From Actinomadura macra NBRC 14102 (lineage in GTDB: Bacteria; Actinomycetota; Actinomycetes; Streptosporangiales; Streptosporangiaceae), in the NCBI RefSeq assembly GCF_001552215.1, contig NZ_BCQT01000027.1, positions 62,001 to 126,000 on the forward strand: a DNA stretch of 64,000 nucleotides. Direction: 5' to 3'. Below are positions 18,166 through 26,610 of this stretch, piece after piece. Under the pieces are notes generated by a model that worked only from the letters and a program-made list of their open reading frames with translations, made no database searches and was not told where the DNA came from. The position numbers and the translations under genes were made by a program. Position 1 is the first letter of the stretch; each line of letters starts with the position of its first letter.

Positions 18166-18879
18166 GTGGAGCGCACGCCGCCGGACCGGCATCGCGTACT
18201 CGAGTCCTATCAGGACGGGGTACAGGCGATCCGCGCGCTGGCGGACGGGATCCGCGACTGGGACGTGCCGACGCCGTGCGCCGACTGGCAGTTGATCGAT
18301 CTGTCCGGGCACCTGCGGTGCGTGGCGGAGAACTTCCTGGAGTACCTGCAGGACGCGCCCGACAGCCGGTTGGCCAAGCTGTTCGCCCAGGACGCGGCGT
18401 CGGCGGTCCTGATCCGGCAGCAGGCCCGCCAGAACGCGGCGGAGCTGGCGGTGCTGCCGGCCGAACCGGGTCCCGAGCGGATCATGGCGTTCGGGGTGTC
18501 GGCGGGCGCGTACGCCGACCTGATGCCGGACATGTGGGACCGGACGCACCTGATCTACCGGGGCACCAAGTACACCGTCGGCGATCACGTGGGCGCGGCG
18601 TGCGTGGAGTGGCATCTGCACGCGTGGGACATGGCCCGGGCGTCGGGTGTCGACTATCGTCCGCGCGATCCCGATCTGCTGGTGTCGGCGTGGCACTGGG
18701 GCGTGCCGCACCTGCCGCTCGCGGCGGGGGACGCGTGGGAGGCGGTCCTGCGGTCGTCGGGGCGCTCGCCGCGGTGGCCGGACGCGGACGAGGGGTCTGG
18801 CCGCAGGCGGGGTGGCCGGCGGGGTGCCAAGCGCCCGCCGGCGGCTCCGGGTGGACCGGTGGCCAGGCAGTCCAGGTAG
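18166..18879 (+). CDS. mycothiol-dependent maleylpyruvate isomerase family protein (DinB fold)
   Basis: The GTG at 18166 follows GGGGGGA and gives 237 residues. The four-helix DinB/MDMPI pattern is visible: CADWQLIDLSGHLRCVAENF with the first metal histidine, and HVGAACVEWHLHAWDMARASG with the Glu and second His typical of the mycothiol-dependent clade. The C-terminal 50 residues are low-complexity (GSGRRRGGRRGAKRPPAAPGG). Members of this family are thiol transferases or isomerases that use mycothiol, in keeping with an actinomycete host. The substrate is unknown. Confidence 0.78.
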   Translation: MERTPPDRHRVLESYQDGVQAIRALADGIRDWDVPTPCADWQLIDLSGHLRCVAENFLEYLQDAPDSRLAKLFAQDAASAVLIRQQARQNAAELAVLPAEPGPERIMAFGVSAGAYADLMPDMWDRTHLIYRGTKYTVGDHVGAACVEWHLHAWDMARASGVDYRPRDPDLLVSAWHWGVPHLPLAAGDAWEAVLRSSGRSPRWPDADEGSGRRRGGRRGAKRPPAAPGGPVARQSR

Positions 18880-18953
18880 GCGTGGCCTGGGTAGCGGCGC
18901 GTCACCTGGGTAGACAGGGAGCGTGGTGCGGCGGGGGAGAGGAGCCAGGCCCG

Positions 18954-19202
18954 ATGGGGACCTGTGAGGTCTGCGGCAACGACTACGCGCTGTCCTTCGA
19001 GGTGCACGCGCAGGGCAGCGTGCACACGTTCGACTCGTTCGAGTGCGCGATCACGCGGATGGCGCCCATTTGCGAGCATTGCGAGTGCCGGATCCTCGGG
19101 CACGGTGTCGAGGTGGACCGGCACTGGTACTGCTCGGCCCACTGTGCGCGCGCCGCCGATCCCGCGCGCGCCCGTCATATCCACGACGCCGCGCCCGTGT
19201 GA
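18954..19202 (+). CDS. small Cys-rich zinc-binding protein
   Basis: The 82-residue protein has two or three Cys/His sites: CEVCGNDYALSFEVHAQGSVHTFDSFECAI, then CEHCECRILGHGVEVDRHWYCSAHCAR. The pattern resembles zinc-ribbon or LIM-like small proteins sometimes annotated as prokaryotic metallothionein in actinomycetes. A GAGAGGAG stretch precedes the ATG. It is probably a metal-binding accessory protein of unknown partner. Confidence 0.75.
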   Translation: MGTCEVCGNDYALSFEVHAQGSVHTFDSFECAITRMAPICEHCECRILGHGVEVDRHWYCSAHCARAADPARARHIHDAAPV

Positions 19203-19224
19203 GCCGACCGCGGCGGGCGGAGGC

Positions 19225-19713
19225 TCAGGGGATGGTGCCGAAGGGCTGCTCGCGGCCGTTCTCCAGGTAGACGGCCCGTTGCTCGGCCAGGGCCCGCAGG
19301 CTCGGTGCCATCCGGCGGGCGATGTGCGGCGGTGCCAGTTCGGGGATCTTCTCCGGCGCCACCAGGACGTGGTCGGAGAGCTCCTCGGGCGGCAGCCGGA
19401 TCGCGCCGGCCTCGGCGGGGGTGATGGTGCCGCCGAAGACGAAGACGTTGACGGAGTCGACGCCGTTCTGGGGGGAGCCCCAGTCGACGCAGACGAGGCC
19501 GTCCAGGCGGGGAACGAGGCCGAGTTCCTCCTCGCATTCGCGGATGCAGGCGGCGAGGGGTGACTCGTCGGCCTCGATCACTCCGCCGGGCAGGAACCAG
19601 CCCTCCTTGTAGGTGGGCTTGACCAGCAGGACCCGCCCCAGGTCGTCCAGGAGCAGGGCCGCCGCGGCGCCGCGGGTGCGCGGCAGGGAGGCGTAGTACG
19701 CAAGGTCGGGCAT
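19225..19713 (-). CDS. NUDIX hydrolase
   Basis: This 162-residue protein carries a complete Nudix box around residues 42-65 (GG-x5-E-x7-RECEEELG), flanked by the strand GAAAALLLDDLGRVLLVKPTYKEGWFLPGG. The specificity cannot be told from sequence. TAACCT lies six bases before the ATG and there is no SD, so it is probably leaderless. Confidence 0.9.
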   Translation of the reverse strand: MPDLAYYASLPRTRGAAAALLLDDLGRVLLVKPTYKEGWFLPGGVIEADESPLAACIRECEEELGLVPRLDGLVCVDWGSPQNGVDSVNVFVFGGTITPAEAGAIRLPPEELSDHVLVAPEKIPELAPPHIARRMAPSLRALAEQRAVYLENGREQPFGTIP

Positions 19714-19860
19714 GTACCGAGGTTAGGTGCGCCGGGCGCTCGCCGGATCGGCTCTCACGGGCGCGGGACCGCATCCGTCCGCGGGATCGGCACGGTGCCG
19801 CGAATCCGTTCGGTAACCGCACCTACGGTGACGAAAGGGCCATGACTACGGGCGACAACG

Positions 19861-19880
19861 CTTGACACGAGATCGTCAAG
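19861..19880. promoter_or_regulatory. inverted repeat CTTGAC-N8-GTCAAG
   Basis: A perfect 6+6 inverted repeat lies in the 302-base gap between the nudix start and the MarR stop. The TTGACA on the plus strand has no convincing -10 partner. I see no gene in the gap. Confidence 0.3.
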
Positions 19881-20015
19881 AGGGTCGGCTGGGCCGGAAT
19901 AGCATCGGTTTGTGGGGTTCTGACCAGGGTGAACTCGGGCCGGCGGGGATCTGGTCCCGGAGTGAGGTTCTTCGAGCACCATGGTGACGAAGGAGAGGCG
20001 CTTTCGAAACGGCCG

Positions 20016-20531
20016 CTATCGGCTGGCGTGGGGCCGATCGGACGGGCGGTCCGGGCCGGGTGCGGGTGGCCGCCCCGACCGCTGATCGGCGAAGCGCGGG
20101 TCGTGGTGGGCCAGAACCCGCAGCATCAGGTCCTTGAACTGCGCCAGCTCGCCCAGAGCGAGAGGTTCGAACAGCAGGTCGTCGAGGCGGTTCCGCCGCT
20201 CGTGGCTCGCGCCGAGGAACAGCCGGCCCGCCTCGGTGACGTCGAGGGCGTAGCGGCGGCGGTCGCCGGCGTCGCGGCGCCGCTCCACGTAGCCGGCCTC
20301 CTCCAGGGCGTCGATCATGCCGACCATGTCACCGGCGTCTATTCGCAGGTGTTCGCTGACCTCGCGCTGTGACAGCGGCCCCAGGCGTGCCACGCAGTCC
20401 AGGACCATCAGGTGCGGCAGGCGCACGCGCTCGCCGGGAAACGTCCGCGCCGATGTCCGCCGGGCGAGCCTGAGGAGCTCGAACAGCAGGTAGGACGGCG
20501 AATCGCGCAACGGGTCCGGCTGCTCCTGCAC
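20016..20531 (-). CDS. MarR family regulator, divergent from DrrAB-like exporter
   Basis: The GTG at 20531 has AGGGAG five bases upstream (GTG at 20537 is an alternative), giving 171 residues. The winged helix covers LPHLMVLDCVARLGPLSQREVSEHLRIDAGDMVGMIDALEEAGYVERRRDAGDRRRYALDVTEAG, a clear MarR pattern. The C-terminal 20 residues are Pro/Arg-rich. It is divergent from an ABC exporter and an inverted repeat lies between them, so it probably represses both (inference). Confidence 0.88.
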   Translation of the reverse strand: MQEQPDPLRDSPSYLLFELLRLARRTSARTFPGERVRLPHLMVLDCVARLGPLSQREVSEHLRIDAGDMVGMIDALEEAGYVERRRDAGDRRRYALDVTEAGRLFLGASHERRNRLDDLLFEPLALGELAQFKDLMLRVLAHHDPRFADQRSGRPPAPGPDRPSDRPHASR

Positions 20532-20556
20532 TGCCACTCCCTTGGATGCTCTAAAT

Positions 20557-20573
20557 TCTCTTGACCTGAGAGA
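20557..20573. promoter_or_regulatory. MarR operator candidate between marR and exporter genes
   Basis: TCTCT-TGACCTG-AGAGA is a perfect inverted repeat that overlaps a TTGACC -35-like box (20561-20566) on the plus strand. The region is AT-rich compared with its surroundings. Confidence 0.5.
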
Positions 20574-20625
20574 TAGGAGAATCCTACCGTTGGGGGAACC
20601 AAAAGCCGAACACGCGGGAGGCGTT

Positions 20626-21609
20626 ATGCCCGGCGCGGGACCGGCCGTCGAGGTCGACGGCCTGATCAAGAGATTCGGCGACGTGGAGGCCGTGCGGGGG
20701 ATCGAGTTCGCGGTCCGGCCGGGAGAGATCTTCGGATTCCTCGGCCCGAACGGCGCAGGAAAGTCCACCACGATCAATATGCTCTGCACGCTGCTGCGTC
20801 CCTCGGGCGGTACCGCGAGGGTCGCCGGGCACGATGTGGTGACCGAGCGCGACACCGTGCGCCGCAACATCGGGCTGGTCTTTCAGGATCCGACCCTTGA
20901 CGGCTACCTGTCAGGAGAGCAGAACCTGCGCTTCCACGCCGAGCTCTACGGGGTGCCGAGGTCGGTCACCTCCGCCCGGATCGAGCAGGTGCTCACCATG
21001 GTCGGGCTCTGGGAGCGGCGCGGTGACCGGGTGCAGACGTACTCGGGGGGCATGAAGCGGCGGCTGGAGATCGCCCGTGGCCTGCTGCACTCGCCGCGTG
21101 TGCTGTTCCTGGACGAGCCGACCGTCGGCCTGGATCCGCAGACACGGTCGTCGATCTGGGAGTACATCCGGCAGCTCAAGGAGGCCGAGGAGATCACAAT
21201 CTTCATGACGACGCACTACATGGACGAGGCCGAGTACTGCGACCGGATCGCGATCATGGATTCGGGGCGGATCGTCGCGCTGGACACCCCCGAGGCGCTG
21301 AAGGCGGGCGTCGGCAAGGACCGGGTGCGTATCCAGACCGCCGACGACGAGGCCGCGATCGCCGCCCTGGAGAGCGGGTTCGGGCTGGAGGCGGGCGTGT
21401 CCGAGGGCGCCGTCACCTTCGCGGTCGCCTCCGGCGAGGCGTTCGTGCCGCGGCTGTTCGCCGAACTGGGCGTGCCGATCAGGTCGGTGAGCGTGTCCCG
21501 CCCGTCCCTGGACGATGTGTTCATGTCCTTCACCGGTTCGACGATCCGCGACGCCGAGGCCGGCGCGAGCGACCACATGCGCATGATGATGCGCGTGGCG
21601 AGGAGATGA
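20626..21609 (+). CDS. daunorubicin-resistance-type ABC transporter ATPase (DrrA-like)
   Basis: The ATG at 20626 follows GGGAGG, giving 327 residues. Walker A is GPNGAGKST, the signature is YSGGMKRR, and Walker B is VLFLDEPTVGLD; the H-loop is MTTHYMDEAEYCDRIAIM. The C-terminal extension (about residues 225-320) has the DrrA-type SRPSLDDVFMSFTG end. The stop overlaps the permease start (ATGA). With the permease it forms a two-gene exporter for a hydrophobic compound, under the divergent MarR. Confidence 0.95.
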   Translation: MPGAGPAVEVDGLIKRFGDVEAVRGIEFAVRPGEIFGFLGPNGAGKSTTINMLCTLLRPSGGTARVAGHDVVTERDTVRRNIGLVFQDPTLDGYLSGEQNLRFHAELYGVPRSVTSARIEQVLTMVGLWERRGDRVQTYSGGMKRRLEIARGLLHSPRVLFLDEPTVGLDPQTRSSIWEYIRQLKEAEEITIFMTTHYMDEAEYCDRIAIMDSGRIVALDTPEALKAGVGKDRVRIQTADDEAAIAALESGFGLEAGVSEGAVTFAVASGEAFVPRLFAELGVPIRSVSVSRPSLDDVFMSFTGSTIRDAEAGASDHMRMMMRVARR

Positions 21610-22484
21610 CGATGGCGAGTACCGCCCCCGCCGGGGTCGTGCGGGTCACGGTGCCCGAGCGCAGCGTCCGGCACGACCTGCGCGCGGTGAAGATCGTCCT
21701 GCACCGCGAACTGATCCGGTTCTGGCGCGACAAGTTGCGGATGGTGTCCGGCCTGATCCAGCCGGTGCTGTGGCTGCTGGTCATGGGCACCGGACTGTCG
21801 AACCTGATGGCCAGCGGCGGCCCGGCCGGCGATGTGGACCTGAAGACCTTCATCTTCCCCGGCGTCTGCGCCATGTCGGTGATGTTCACCGCGATGTTCT
21901 CGGCCGGGTCGATCGTGTGGGACCGCGAGTTCGGGTTCCTGCGCGAGATGCTGGTGGCGCCGGTCAGCCGCAGCGCGATCGTGGTCGGCAAGTGCGTCGG
22001 CGGCGCGCTGGTCGCGACGCTGCAGGGTGTGGTGATCGTGCTGCTGGCGGGGCTCGCCGGCGTCCCCTACGACCCGCTTCTGCTGCTGGAGCTGGTCGGG
22101 CTGATGTTCATCGGCGCGTTCGCGCTGACCGGGTTCGGCGTGATGATGGCCGCGCGCATCAAGAGCATGCAGTCGTTCTTCGGCCTCATGCAGATGGCGA
22201 TGATGCCGATGATGTTCCTCTCGGGTGCGCTGTACCCGCTGAACGGATTGCCGACCTGGCTGACGATCCTCACCCGATTCAACCCTCTGACGTACGCGGT
22301 GGACCCGCTGCGTCAGGCGGTCTTCGCCCACCTGGACGTCTCGCCGGCGCTGGAGCGGACCTTCAATCCCGGTGTCAGCTGGAACGGCTGGGTCGTTCCG
22401 GTGTGGATGGAAATCCTTATCGTCCTGCTCATGGGGGCGGGGTTGACGGGTGTGGCGATCTTGGAGTTCCGCCGCGCCGAGTGA
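21606..22484 (+). CDS. ABC-2 type permease (DrrB-like)
   Basis: This 292-residue protein has six membrane helices of ABC-2 type: LRMVSGLIQPVLWLLVMG, FIFPGVCAMSVMFTAMF, GGALVATLQGVVIVLLAG, LVGLMFIGAFALTGFGVMMA, QMAMMPMMFLSGALYPL and MEILIVLLMGAGLTGVAIL. The LVAPVSRSAIVVGK and FLSGALYPLNGLPTWL segments are typical of DrrB. The ATG overlaps the stop of the ATPase gene; an ATG at 21612 is an alternative. Confidence 0.94.
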   Translation: MTMASTAPAGVVRVTVPERSVRHDLRAVKIVLHRELIRFWRDKLRMVSGLIQPVLWLLVMGTGLSNLMASGGPAGDVDLKTFIFPGVCAMSVMFTAMFSAGSIVWDREFGFLREMLVAPVSRSAIVVGKCVGGALVATLQGVVIVLLAGLAGVPYDPLLLLELVGLMFIGAFALTGFGVMMAARIKSMQSFFGLMQMAMMPMMFLSGALYPLNGLPTWLTILTRFNPLTYAVDPLRQAVFAHLDVSPALERTFNPGVSWNGWVVPVWMEILIVLLMGAGLTGVAILEFRRAE

Positions 22485-22633
22485 CCCCCGGTACCGACCG
22501 CCCTTGTGATCAACCGTTCCTGTGGTCACTGGCCACGTCGCCGCGCGGCGCGCCACTGTGAAGAAAAGCACCGCGACGTGCGGTGCGGGAGAATACCCTT
22601 TGCGCACGGAGCGGATTCAGTTCTAAGCAAAGG

Positions 22634-23827
22634 GTGACATTGGACGCGAAAAGGTTAAGGACGGCGCGGCGCGGTGTGGCGGCGGTGACCGCGGTCCTGG
22701 CGACCCTGACCGCCGTGGTGGTCATGGACGGGCCGGCGCCGCGCGCGGACGCCGTCGCGCGGACCGCGGCACCGGAGGCGCTGCGGATCACGCGGTTCCT
22801 GGGGGAGCGGCACCTTCCGCACATGATGAAGTTCCAGGACACCACCGTCGGGGGCCTGTCGGGCATCGACCGTGACCCGCGCACCGGCACCTGGTACTTC
22901 ATCTCCGACGACCGGTGGCGGTACAACCCGGCGCGGTTCTACACCGGCCGGCTGGACATCGACCCCGGGAACGGGGCGTTCACCGGAGTGGAGATCACCG
23001 GGGTCACGACGCTCGGGCGCCCCGACGGGTCCCCCTACCCGGCATACGGAAAGCCCGAGTCGGCCGATCCGGAGACGATCCGCTTCGACGGGCGAAGCGG
23101 CCGGCTGCTGTGGGCGCATGAGGGCGACCGCCCGGACGAGACGCACAAGGACATCCCGATATCGGACCTCTTCGTCCGCTGGTCGGACCGGGACGGCCGG
23201 TACCGAGGCGGGCTCCGGATCCCGAGAAACCTCGCGCTGACAGACTCCCAACGCGGCCCCCGGCGCAACTTCGGGTTCGAGGGGCTCACGTTCACCCCGC
23301 GCGGCATCGCCGCGATGGTGGAGGGACCCCGTTATGAGGACGGCGAGCCGCCGACCGTGGAGCACGGCACCCTCACCCGGCTGACGCTGTGGAGCCGCGA
23401 CGGGCGCCCGCAGGCGCAGTACGCCTACCCCGTCGACCGGCTCCCGGCGGCGCCGGTTCCGGCGGGCGGCGCCACCGACAGCGGCGTCTCGGAGATCCTC
23501 TCGACCCGCGACGGCCGCTTCCTGGCATTGGAGCGGTCGTGGATCGAGGGGGTCGACTACAAGGTCAAGCTCTTCGAGTTCGATGTGCGGGGCGCCACGA
23601 ACGTGCTGTTCAACGACAGGTTGTCCGGCGGTGCCCGGTTCCGGCCGGTGGCCAAGCGGCTCGTCGCCGACCTCGGCCGCTACAGCACGCCGACGCAGAA
23701 CCTTGAGGCGCTGGCCTGGGGGCCGCGCCTGAGGTCGGGGGAGTGCACGCTCGTCGTCGGGTCGGACGACAACTTCGACAGCCGCGAGACCACCCAGTTC
23801 CTGGCGTTCGCCGTCCGGGGTTGTTGA
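22634..23827 (+). CDS. secreted esterase-like phytase family protein (PF13449)
   Basis: The chosen GTG gives 397 residues. The N-terminus (KRLRTARRGVAAVTAVLATLTAVVVMDGPAPRADAVA) is a Sec signal peptide. The mature domain shows the beta-propeller pattern of the 'esterase-like activity of phytase' family: TVGGLSGIDRDPRTGTWYFISDDR, FDGRSGRLLWAHEGD, NFGFEGLTFTPRGIAAMVEGPRY, SEILSTRDGRFLALERSW, NLEALAWGP and VVGSDDNF. An alternative TTG at 22640 is better spaced from AAAGGG. The substrate is unknown, probably a phosphoester outside the cell. Confidence 0.85.
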   Translation: MTLDAKRLRTARRGVAAVTAVLATLTAVVVMDGPAPRADAVARTAAPEALRITRFLGERHLPHMMKFQDTTVGGLSGIDRDPRTGTWYFISDDRWRYNPARFYTGRLDIDPGNGAFTGVEITGVTTLGRPDGSPYPAYGKPESADPETIRFDGRSGRLLWAHEGDRPDETHKDIPISDLFVRWSDRDGRYRGGLRIPRNLALTDSQRGPRRNFGFEGLTFTPRGIAAMVEGPRYEDGEPPTVEHGTLTRLTLWSRDGRPQAQYAYPVDRLPAAPVPAGGATDSGVSEILSTRDGRFLALERSWIEGVDYKVKLFEFDVRGATNVLFNDRLSGGARFRPVAKRLVADLGRYSTPTQNLEALAWGPRLRSGECTLVVGSDDNFDSRETTQFLAFAVRGC

Positions 23828-23841
23828 TCTCGCACGGCACA

Positions 23842-23874
23842 GGGCCCGCCAGACCGTGACGGTCTGGCGGGCCC
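23842..23874. terminator. strong bidirectional terminator hairpin
   Basis: GGGCCCGCCAGACCG (23842-23856) and its exact complement (23860-23874) form a 15-base-pair stem with a TGA loop, between the convergent esterase and sigma factor genes. Confidence 0.85.
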
Positions 23875-23903
23875 TCGCACCTCGTGGCGTTCGGTGGTGC
23901 GGG

Positions 23904-25277
23904 TCAGACCGCGAAGTCCAGCAGGGGACTGGCGTTGCTGGGGTGCCGCAGCTTGGACAGAGACTCCTTCTCCAGCTGGCGGATCCGTTCCCGGGTCAGC
24001 CCGAGGGCACGGCCGATCTCGTCGAGGGTGCGGGGCGTCCCGTCGTACAGCCCGAACCGCATCGCCATGATCTTGGCTTCGCGGGGGGACAGGATGTCCA
24101 GGGTGCGGCGCAGCTGCTCGGCCATGAGCTGGCGGTCCACGAGTTCGGCGGCCTCGGGGCTGTCGGTGTCCTCGATGAGGTCGCCGATCCGGGTCTCGCC
24201 GTCCTCGCCGATGGTGGAGTCCAGGCTGATCGGCTGGCGGCTGGTGCGCAGCAGCTCGCGGATCTGCTCGGGGCTCTTGTCCAGCTCGACGGCCAGTTCC
24301 TCCGGCGTGGGTTCGCGGCCGAGGCGCTGGTGCATGTCGCGTTCGACACGGCTGAGCTTGCTCAGCATCTCCAGGACGTGCACGGGCAGCCGAATGGTGC
24401 GGGCCGAGTCGGCGAAGCCGCGCTGGATGGCCTGCCGGATCCACCACATCGCATAGGTGGAGAACTTGTAGCCCTTGGAGTAGTCGAACTTCTCGACCGC
24501 GCGGATCAGGCCGAGGTTGCCCTCCTGGACGACGTCCAGCAGCGACAGGCCCCGGTCGGAGTACTTCTTGGCGACCGACACGACAAGGCGGAGGTTGGCC
24601 TCCAGCATGTGGGCCTTGGCGCGGCGGCCGTCGGCGGCCACCCACTCCAGGTCGGCGCGGACGCGGGGCCCGTGCCGCTCGGTCTCCAGCTTGTGCTCGG
24701 CGTACAGGCCGGCCTCGATGCGCTTGGCGAGGTCCACCTCCTGCTCGGCGGTGAGCAGCTGCCGCCGCCCGATGGCCTTGAGGTAGGTGTGGACGGAGTC
24801 GCCCATGGTGGTGGACTGGTCGTCCAGGTCGGCGGCGGAGTCGGCGGCCTCGACCTCGGTCACGTCGAACGCCTCGTCCGCGGGGTCCTCGGAGCCGGCC
24901 TTCCCAGGGGCGTTGCCGGCTGCCTTGCCGGCTGCCTTGGCGGTGGTCTTGCGGGTGGCGCGCTTCTTGGGCGCGGCTGTGCCGGCCCTGGTGAGGGCGG
25001 GCTCGCCGCCCTTGTGGTCGGCGGTGCCGTTGGGGGTGGTGCCGTTCGCAGTGGCCGCGCGGCGGGCGGCGTCGCCTTCGCCGGCAAGGCTGATGCCCGA
25101 CTCCGAAAGCTCGCGCACGATGGAGCGGCCCTGCGCCGGGCTTATGCCCGCGGCCTCGAAGGCCCCCCGCACCTCGTCGAGCGAGAGGCGCCCTTGGGCG
25201 CGGCCACGCTTCAGGAGCTCGTCGAGTGCGGGGCTCGCGGGCTCGGTGAGCGGGGTCTCTGCGGCGGTTCGCGGCAT
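23904..25277 (-). CDS. primary-type (group 1/2) RNA polymerase sigma-70 factor
   Basis: The ATG at 25277 follows AAGGGAGG, giving 457 residues. Region 1.1-like helices (LDELLKRGRAQGRLSLDEVRGAFEAAG) come first, then an Ala/Lys/Thr-rich linker, region 1.2 (DSVHTYLKAIGRRQLLTAEQEVDLAKRIEAG), region 2 (LRLVVSVAKKYSDRGLSLLDVVQEGNLGLIRAVEKFDYSKGYKFSTYAMWWIRQAI), region 3 and region 4.2 (TLDEIGRALGLTRERIRQLEKESLSKLRHPS). The C-terminus SPLLDFAV differs from the RSQVLRDYLD end of the principal HrdB factor, so this may be a second, HrdA/HrdC-like factor. Which one is principal cannot be decided from the window. Confidence 0.9.
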   Translation of the reverse strand: MPRTAAETPLTEPASPALDELLKRGRAQGRLSLDEVRGAFEAAGISPAQGRSIVRELSESGISLAGEGDAARRAATANGTTPNGTADHKGGEPALTRAGTAAPKKRATRKTTAKAAGKAAGNAPGKAGSEDPADEAFDVTEVEAADSAADLDDQSTTMGDSVHTYLKAIGRRQLLTAEQEVDLAKRIEAGLYAEHKLETERHGPRVRADLEWVAADGRRAKAHMLEANLRLVVSVAKKYSDRGLSLLDVVQEGNLGLIRAVEKFDYSKGYKFSTYAMWWIRQAIQRGFADSARTIRLPVHVLEMLSKLSRVERDMHQRLGREPTPEELAVELDKSPEQIRELLRTSRQPISLDSTIGEDGETRIGDLIEDTDSPEAAELVDRQLMAEQLRRTLDILSPREAKIMAMRFGLYDGTPRTLDEIGRALGLTRERIRQLEKESLSKLRHPSNASPLLDFAV

Positions 25278-25486
25278 GGGGACGCCCCCCTCCCTTCGGT
25301 GGTGTGGGTGCGGCGCGGATTGGTCGATCCCTGGTGGCGCGCGCACTTATCGGAACGTCGCACGGGCGGGTCCTTGTTCCCGACGCCGCTGATCGACCGT
25401 CTCGCCTGTGGACCGTGGAGGAACGATCCAGGAGGTCGTAGTGCCCGGAACAGGCATTTTCACACCGTTCGGCCCTGTCTGGTGTG

Positions 25487-25502
25487 ACCTTACTACGTAA
25501 AG
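25487..25502. promoter_or_regulatory. second copy of the 16-base TTAC-N3-GTAA site
   Basis: ACCTTACTACGTAAAG is identical to the site in front of the TetR gene at 17357. It lies about 210 bases upstream of the sigma factor start and just before the end of the CDF gene. The rest of 25278-25530 contains no recognised gene. Confidence 0.55.
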
Positions 25503-25530
25503 ACACCGGGCTGTGGCAACGTGACAAACT

Positions 25531-26550
25531 TCACCCGGACTCCGGCTTCGGCGGCCGCAGCGTCCGGCCATAACGCGCGATGACACGTTCACGCAGCTCA
25601 GGATCGTCTCGGGGCACCGGTTCGAGGAAGACCTCGTCGATCTCCTCGTGCGCGGTCCGCAGTTCGCGGGCCATCCGGACGCAGGCGTGCTCGACGTCCC
25701 CGGCGGTCAGGGAGTCGCGGAAGTCCAGCCGGGCGCAAACCAGTACCCGGTCGGCGCCGACGGTCATGGTGACGATGTCGACGACCCAGTCGATCTCGGG
25801 TGCGGCGCCGAGCCGGGCACGGACGTCGGCGACGATGCGGGGGTCGGCCTGGTTGCCGATGAGCAGGTTGAGGTTGATGCGGCCGAGCAGCAGCGCGACG
25901 GCGGTGAGCAGGGCGCCGATGAGGACCGATCCGACGCCGTCCCAGGCGGCCACGCCGGTCAGCTGGTGGAGGCCGAGGCCGGCGAAGGCCAGCAGGAGGC
26001 CGATGAGGGCGGCGGAGTCCTCCAGCAGGACGCTTATCGCGGTGGGCTCGTCCGTTCGGCGGATGTAGGTGGTGAGGGGGAGCGCCTCGTCGCGGGCGGC
26101 GGCGGTGACCTGCCATAGGGCCTGCCGCCAGGAGATCGCCTCCAGGACGAACGAGACGGCGAGGACGCAGTAGCCGACGAGCGGGTCGGCCTCCCCGCCG
26201 CGGTGGCCGGTGAGCGTCTGAATGCCCTGGTAGAAGGCGAACAGCGCGCCCATCCCGAAGATCGCGACGGCTACGAGCAGCGTCCAGATGTAGCGTTCCT
26301 TGCCGTAGCCGAGGGGGTGGCGGCGGTCGGCGGGCCGGCCGCTGCGGCGCAGGCCGACCATCAGCAGCACCTCGTTGAAGGTGTCGGCGATGGAGTGGGC
26401 GGCCTCGGCGGCCATCGACGCCGACCCGGTGAGCACCGCCGCGACGATCTTGGCGATGGCGATCCCGAGATTGGCGGCGAGCGCGAGCAGGACGGTGAGG
26501 CCGCTCTCGCTCCCGGCCTGCCGCCCGTCCTGGTCGCGCCCGTCGGTCAT
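25531..26550 (-). CDS. cation diffusion facilitator (CDF) family transporter
   Basis: This 339-residue protein has about six membrane helices. The CDF signature is present as SMAAEAAHSIADTFNEVLLMVGLRRSGRPADRRHPLGYGKERYIW, where the first metal site is the ExxHSIADT form of the SLC30A9-like branch rather than the usual DxxHxxxD. A C-terminal cytoplasmic domain (VADVRARLGAAPEIDWVVDIVTMTVGADRVLVCARLDF) follows. It exports divalent cations such as zinc or manganese; which one is not evident. It lies 60 bases downstream of menE, on the same strand. Confidence 0.9.
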   Translation of the reverse strand: MTDGRDQDGRQAGSESGLTVLLALAANLGIAIAKIVAAVLTGSASMAAEAAHSIADTFNEVLLMVGLRRSGRPADRRHPLGYGKERYIWTLLVAVAIFGMGALFAFYQGIQTLTGHRGGEADPLVGYCVLAVSFVLEAISWRQALWQVTAAARDEALPLTTYIRRTDEPTAISVLLEDSAALIGLLLAFAGLGLHQLTGVAAWDGVGSVLIGALLTAVALLLGRINLNLLIGNQADPRIVADVRARLGAAPEIDWVVDIVTMTVGADRVLVCARLDFRDSLTAGDVEHACVRMARELRTAHEEIDEVFLEPVPRDDPELRERVIARYGRTLRPPKPESG

Positions 26551-26610
26551 GGTGGACGTCCTGCCCCGGTGATCGCCCGGCCATGCGCCGGCGCCACGTG
26601 CCGGCCGGAT

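Noticed and set aside
20161..20175. tRNA T-loop-like GGTTCGAA
   Set aside because: It lies inside the MarR coding sequence and no other tRNA arm can be drawn around it.
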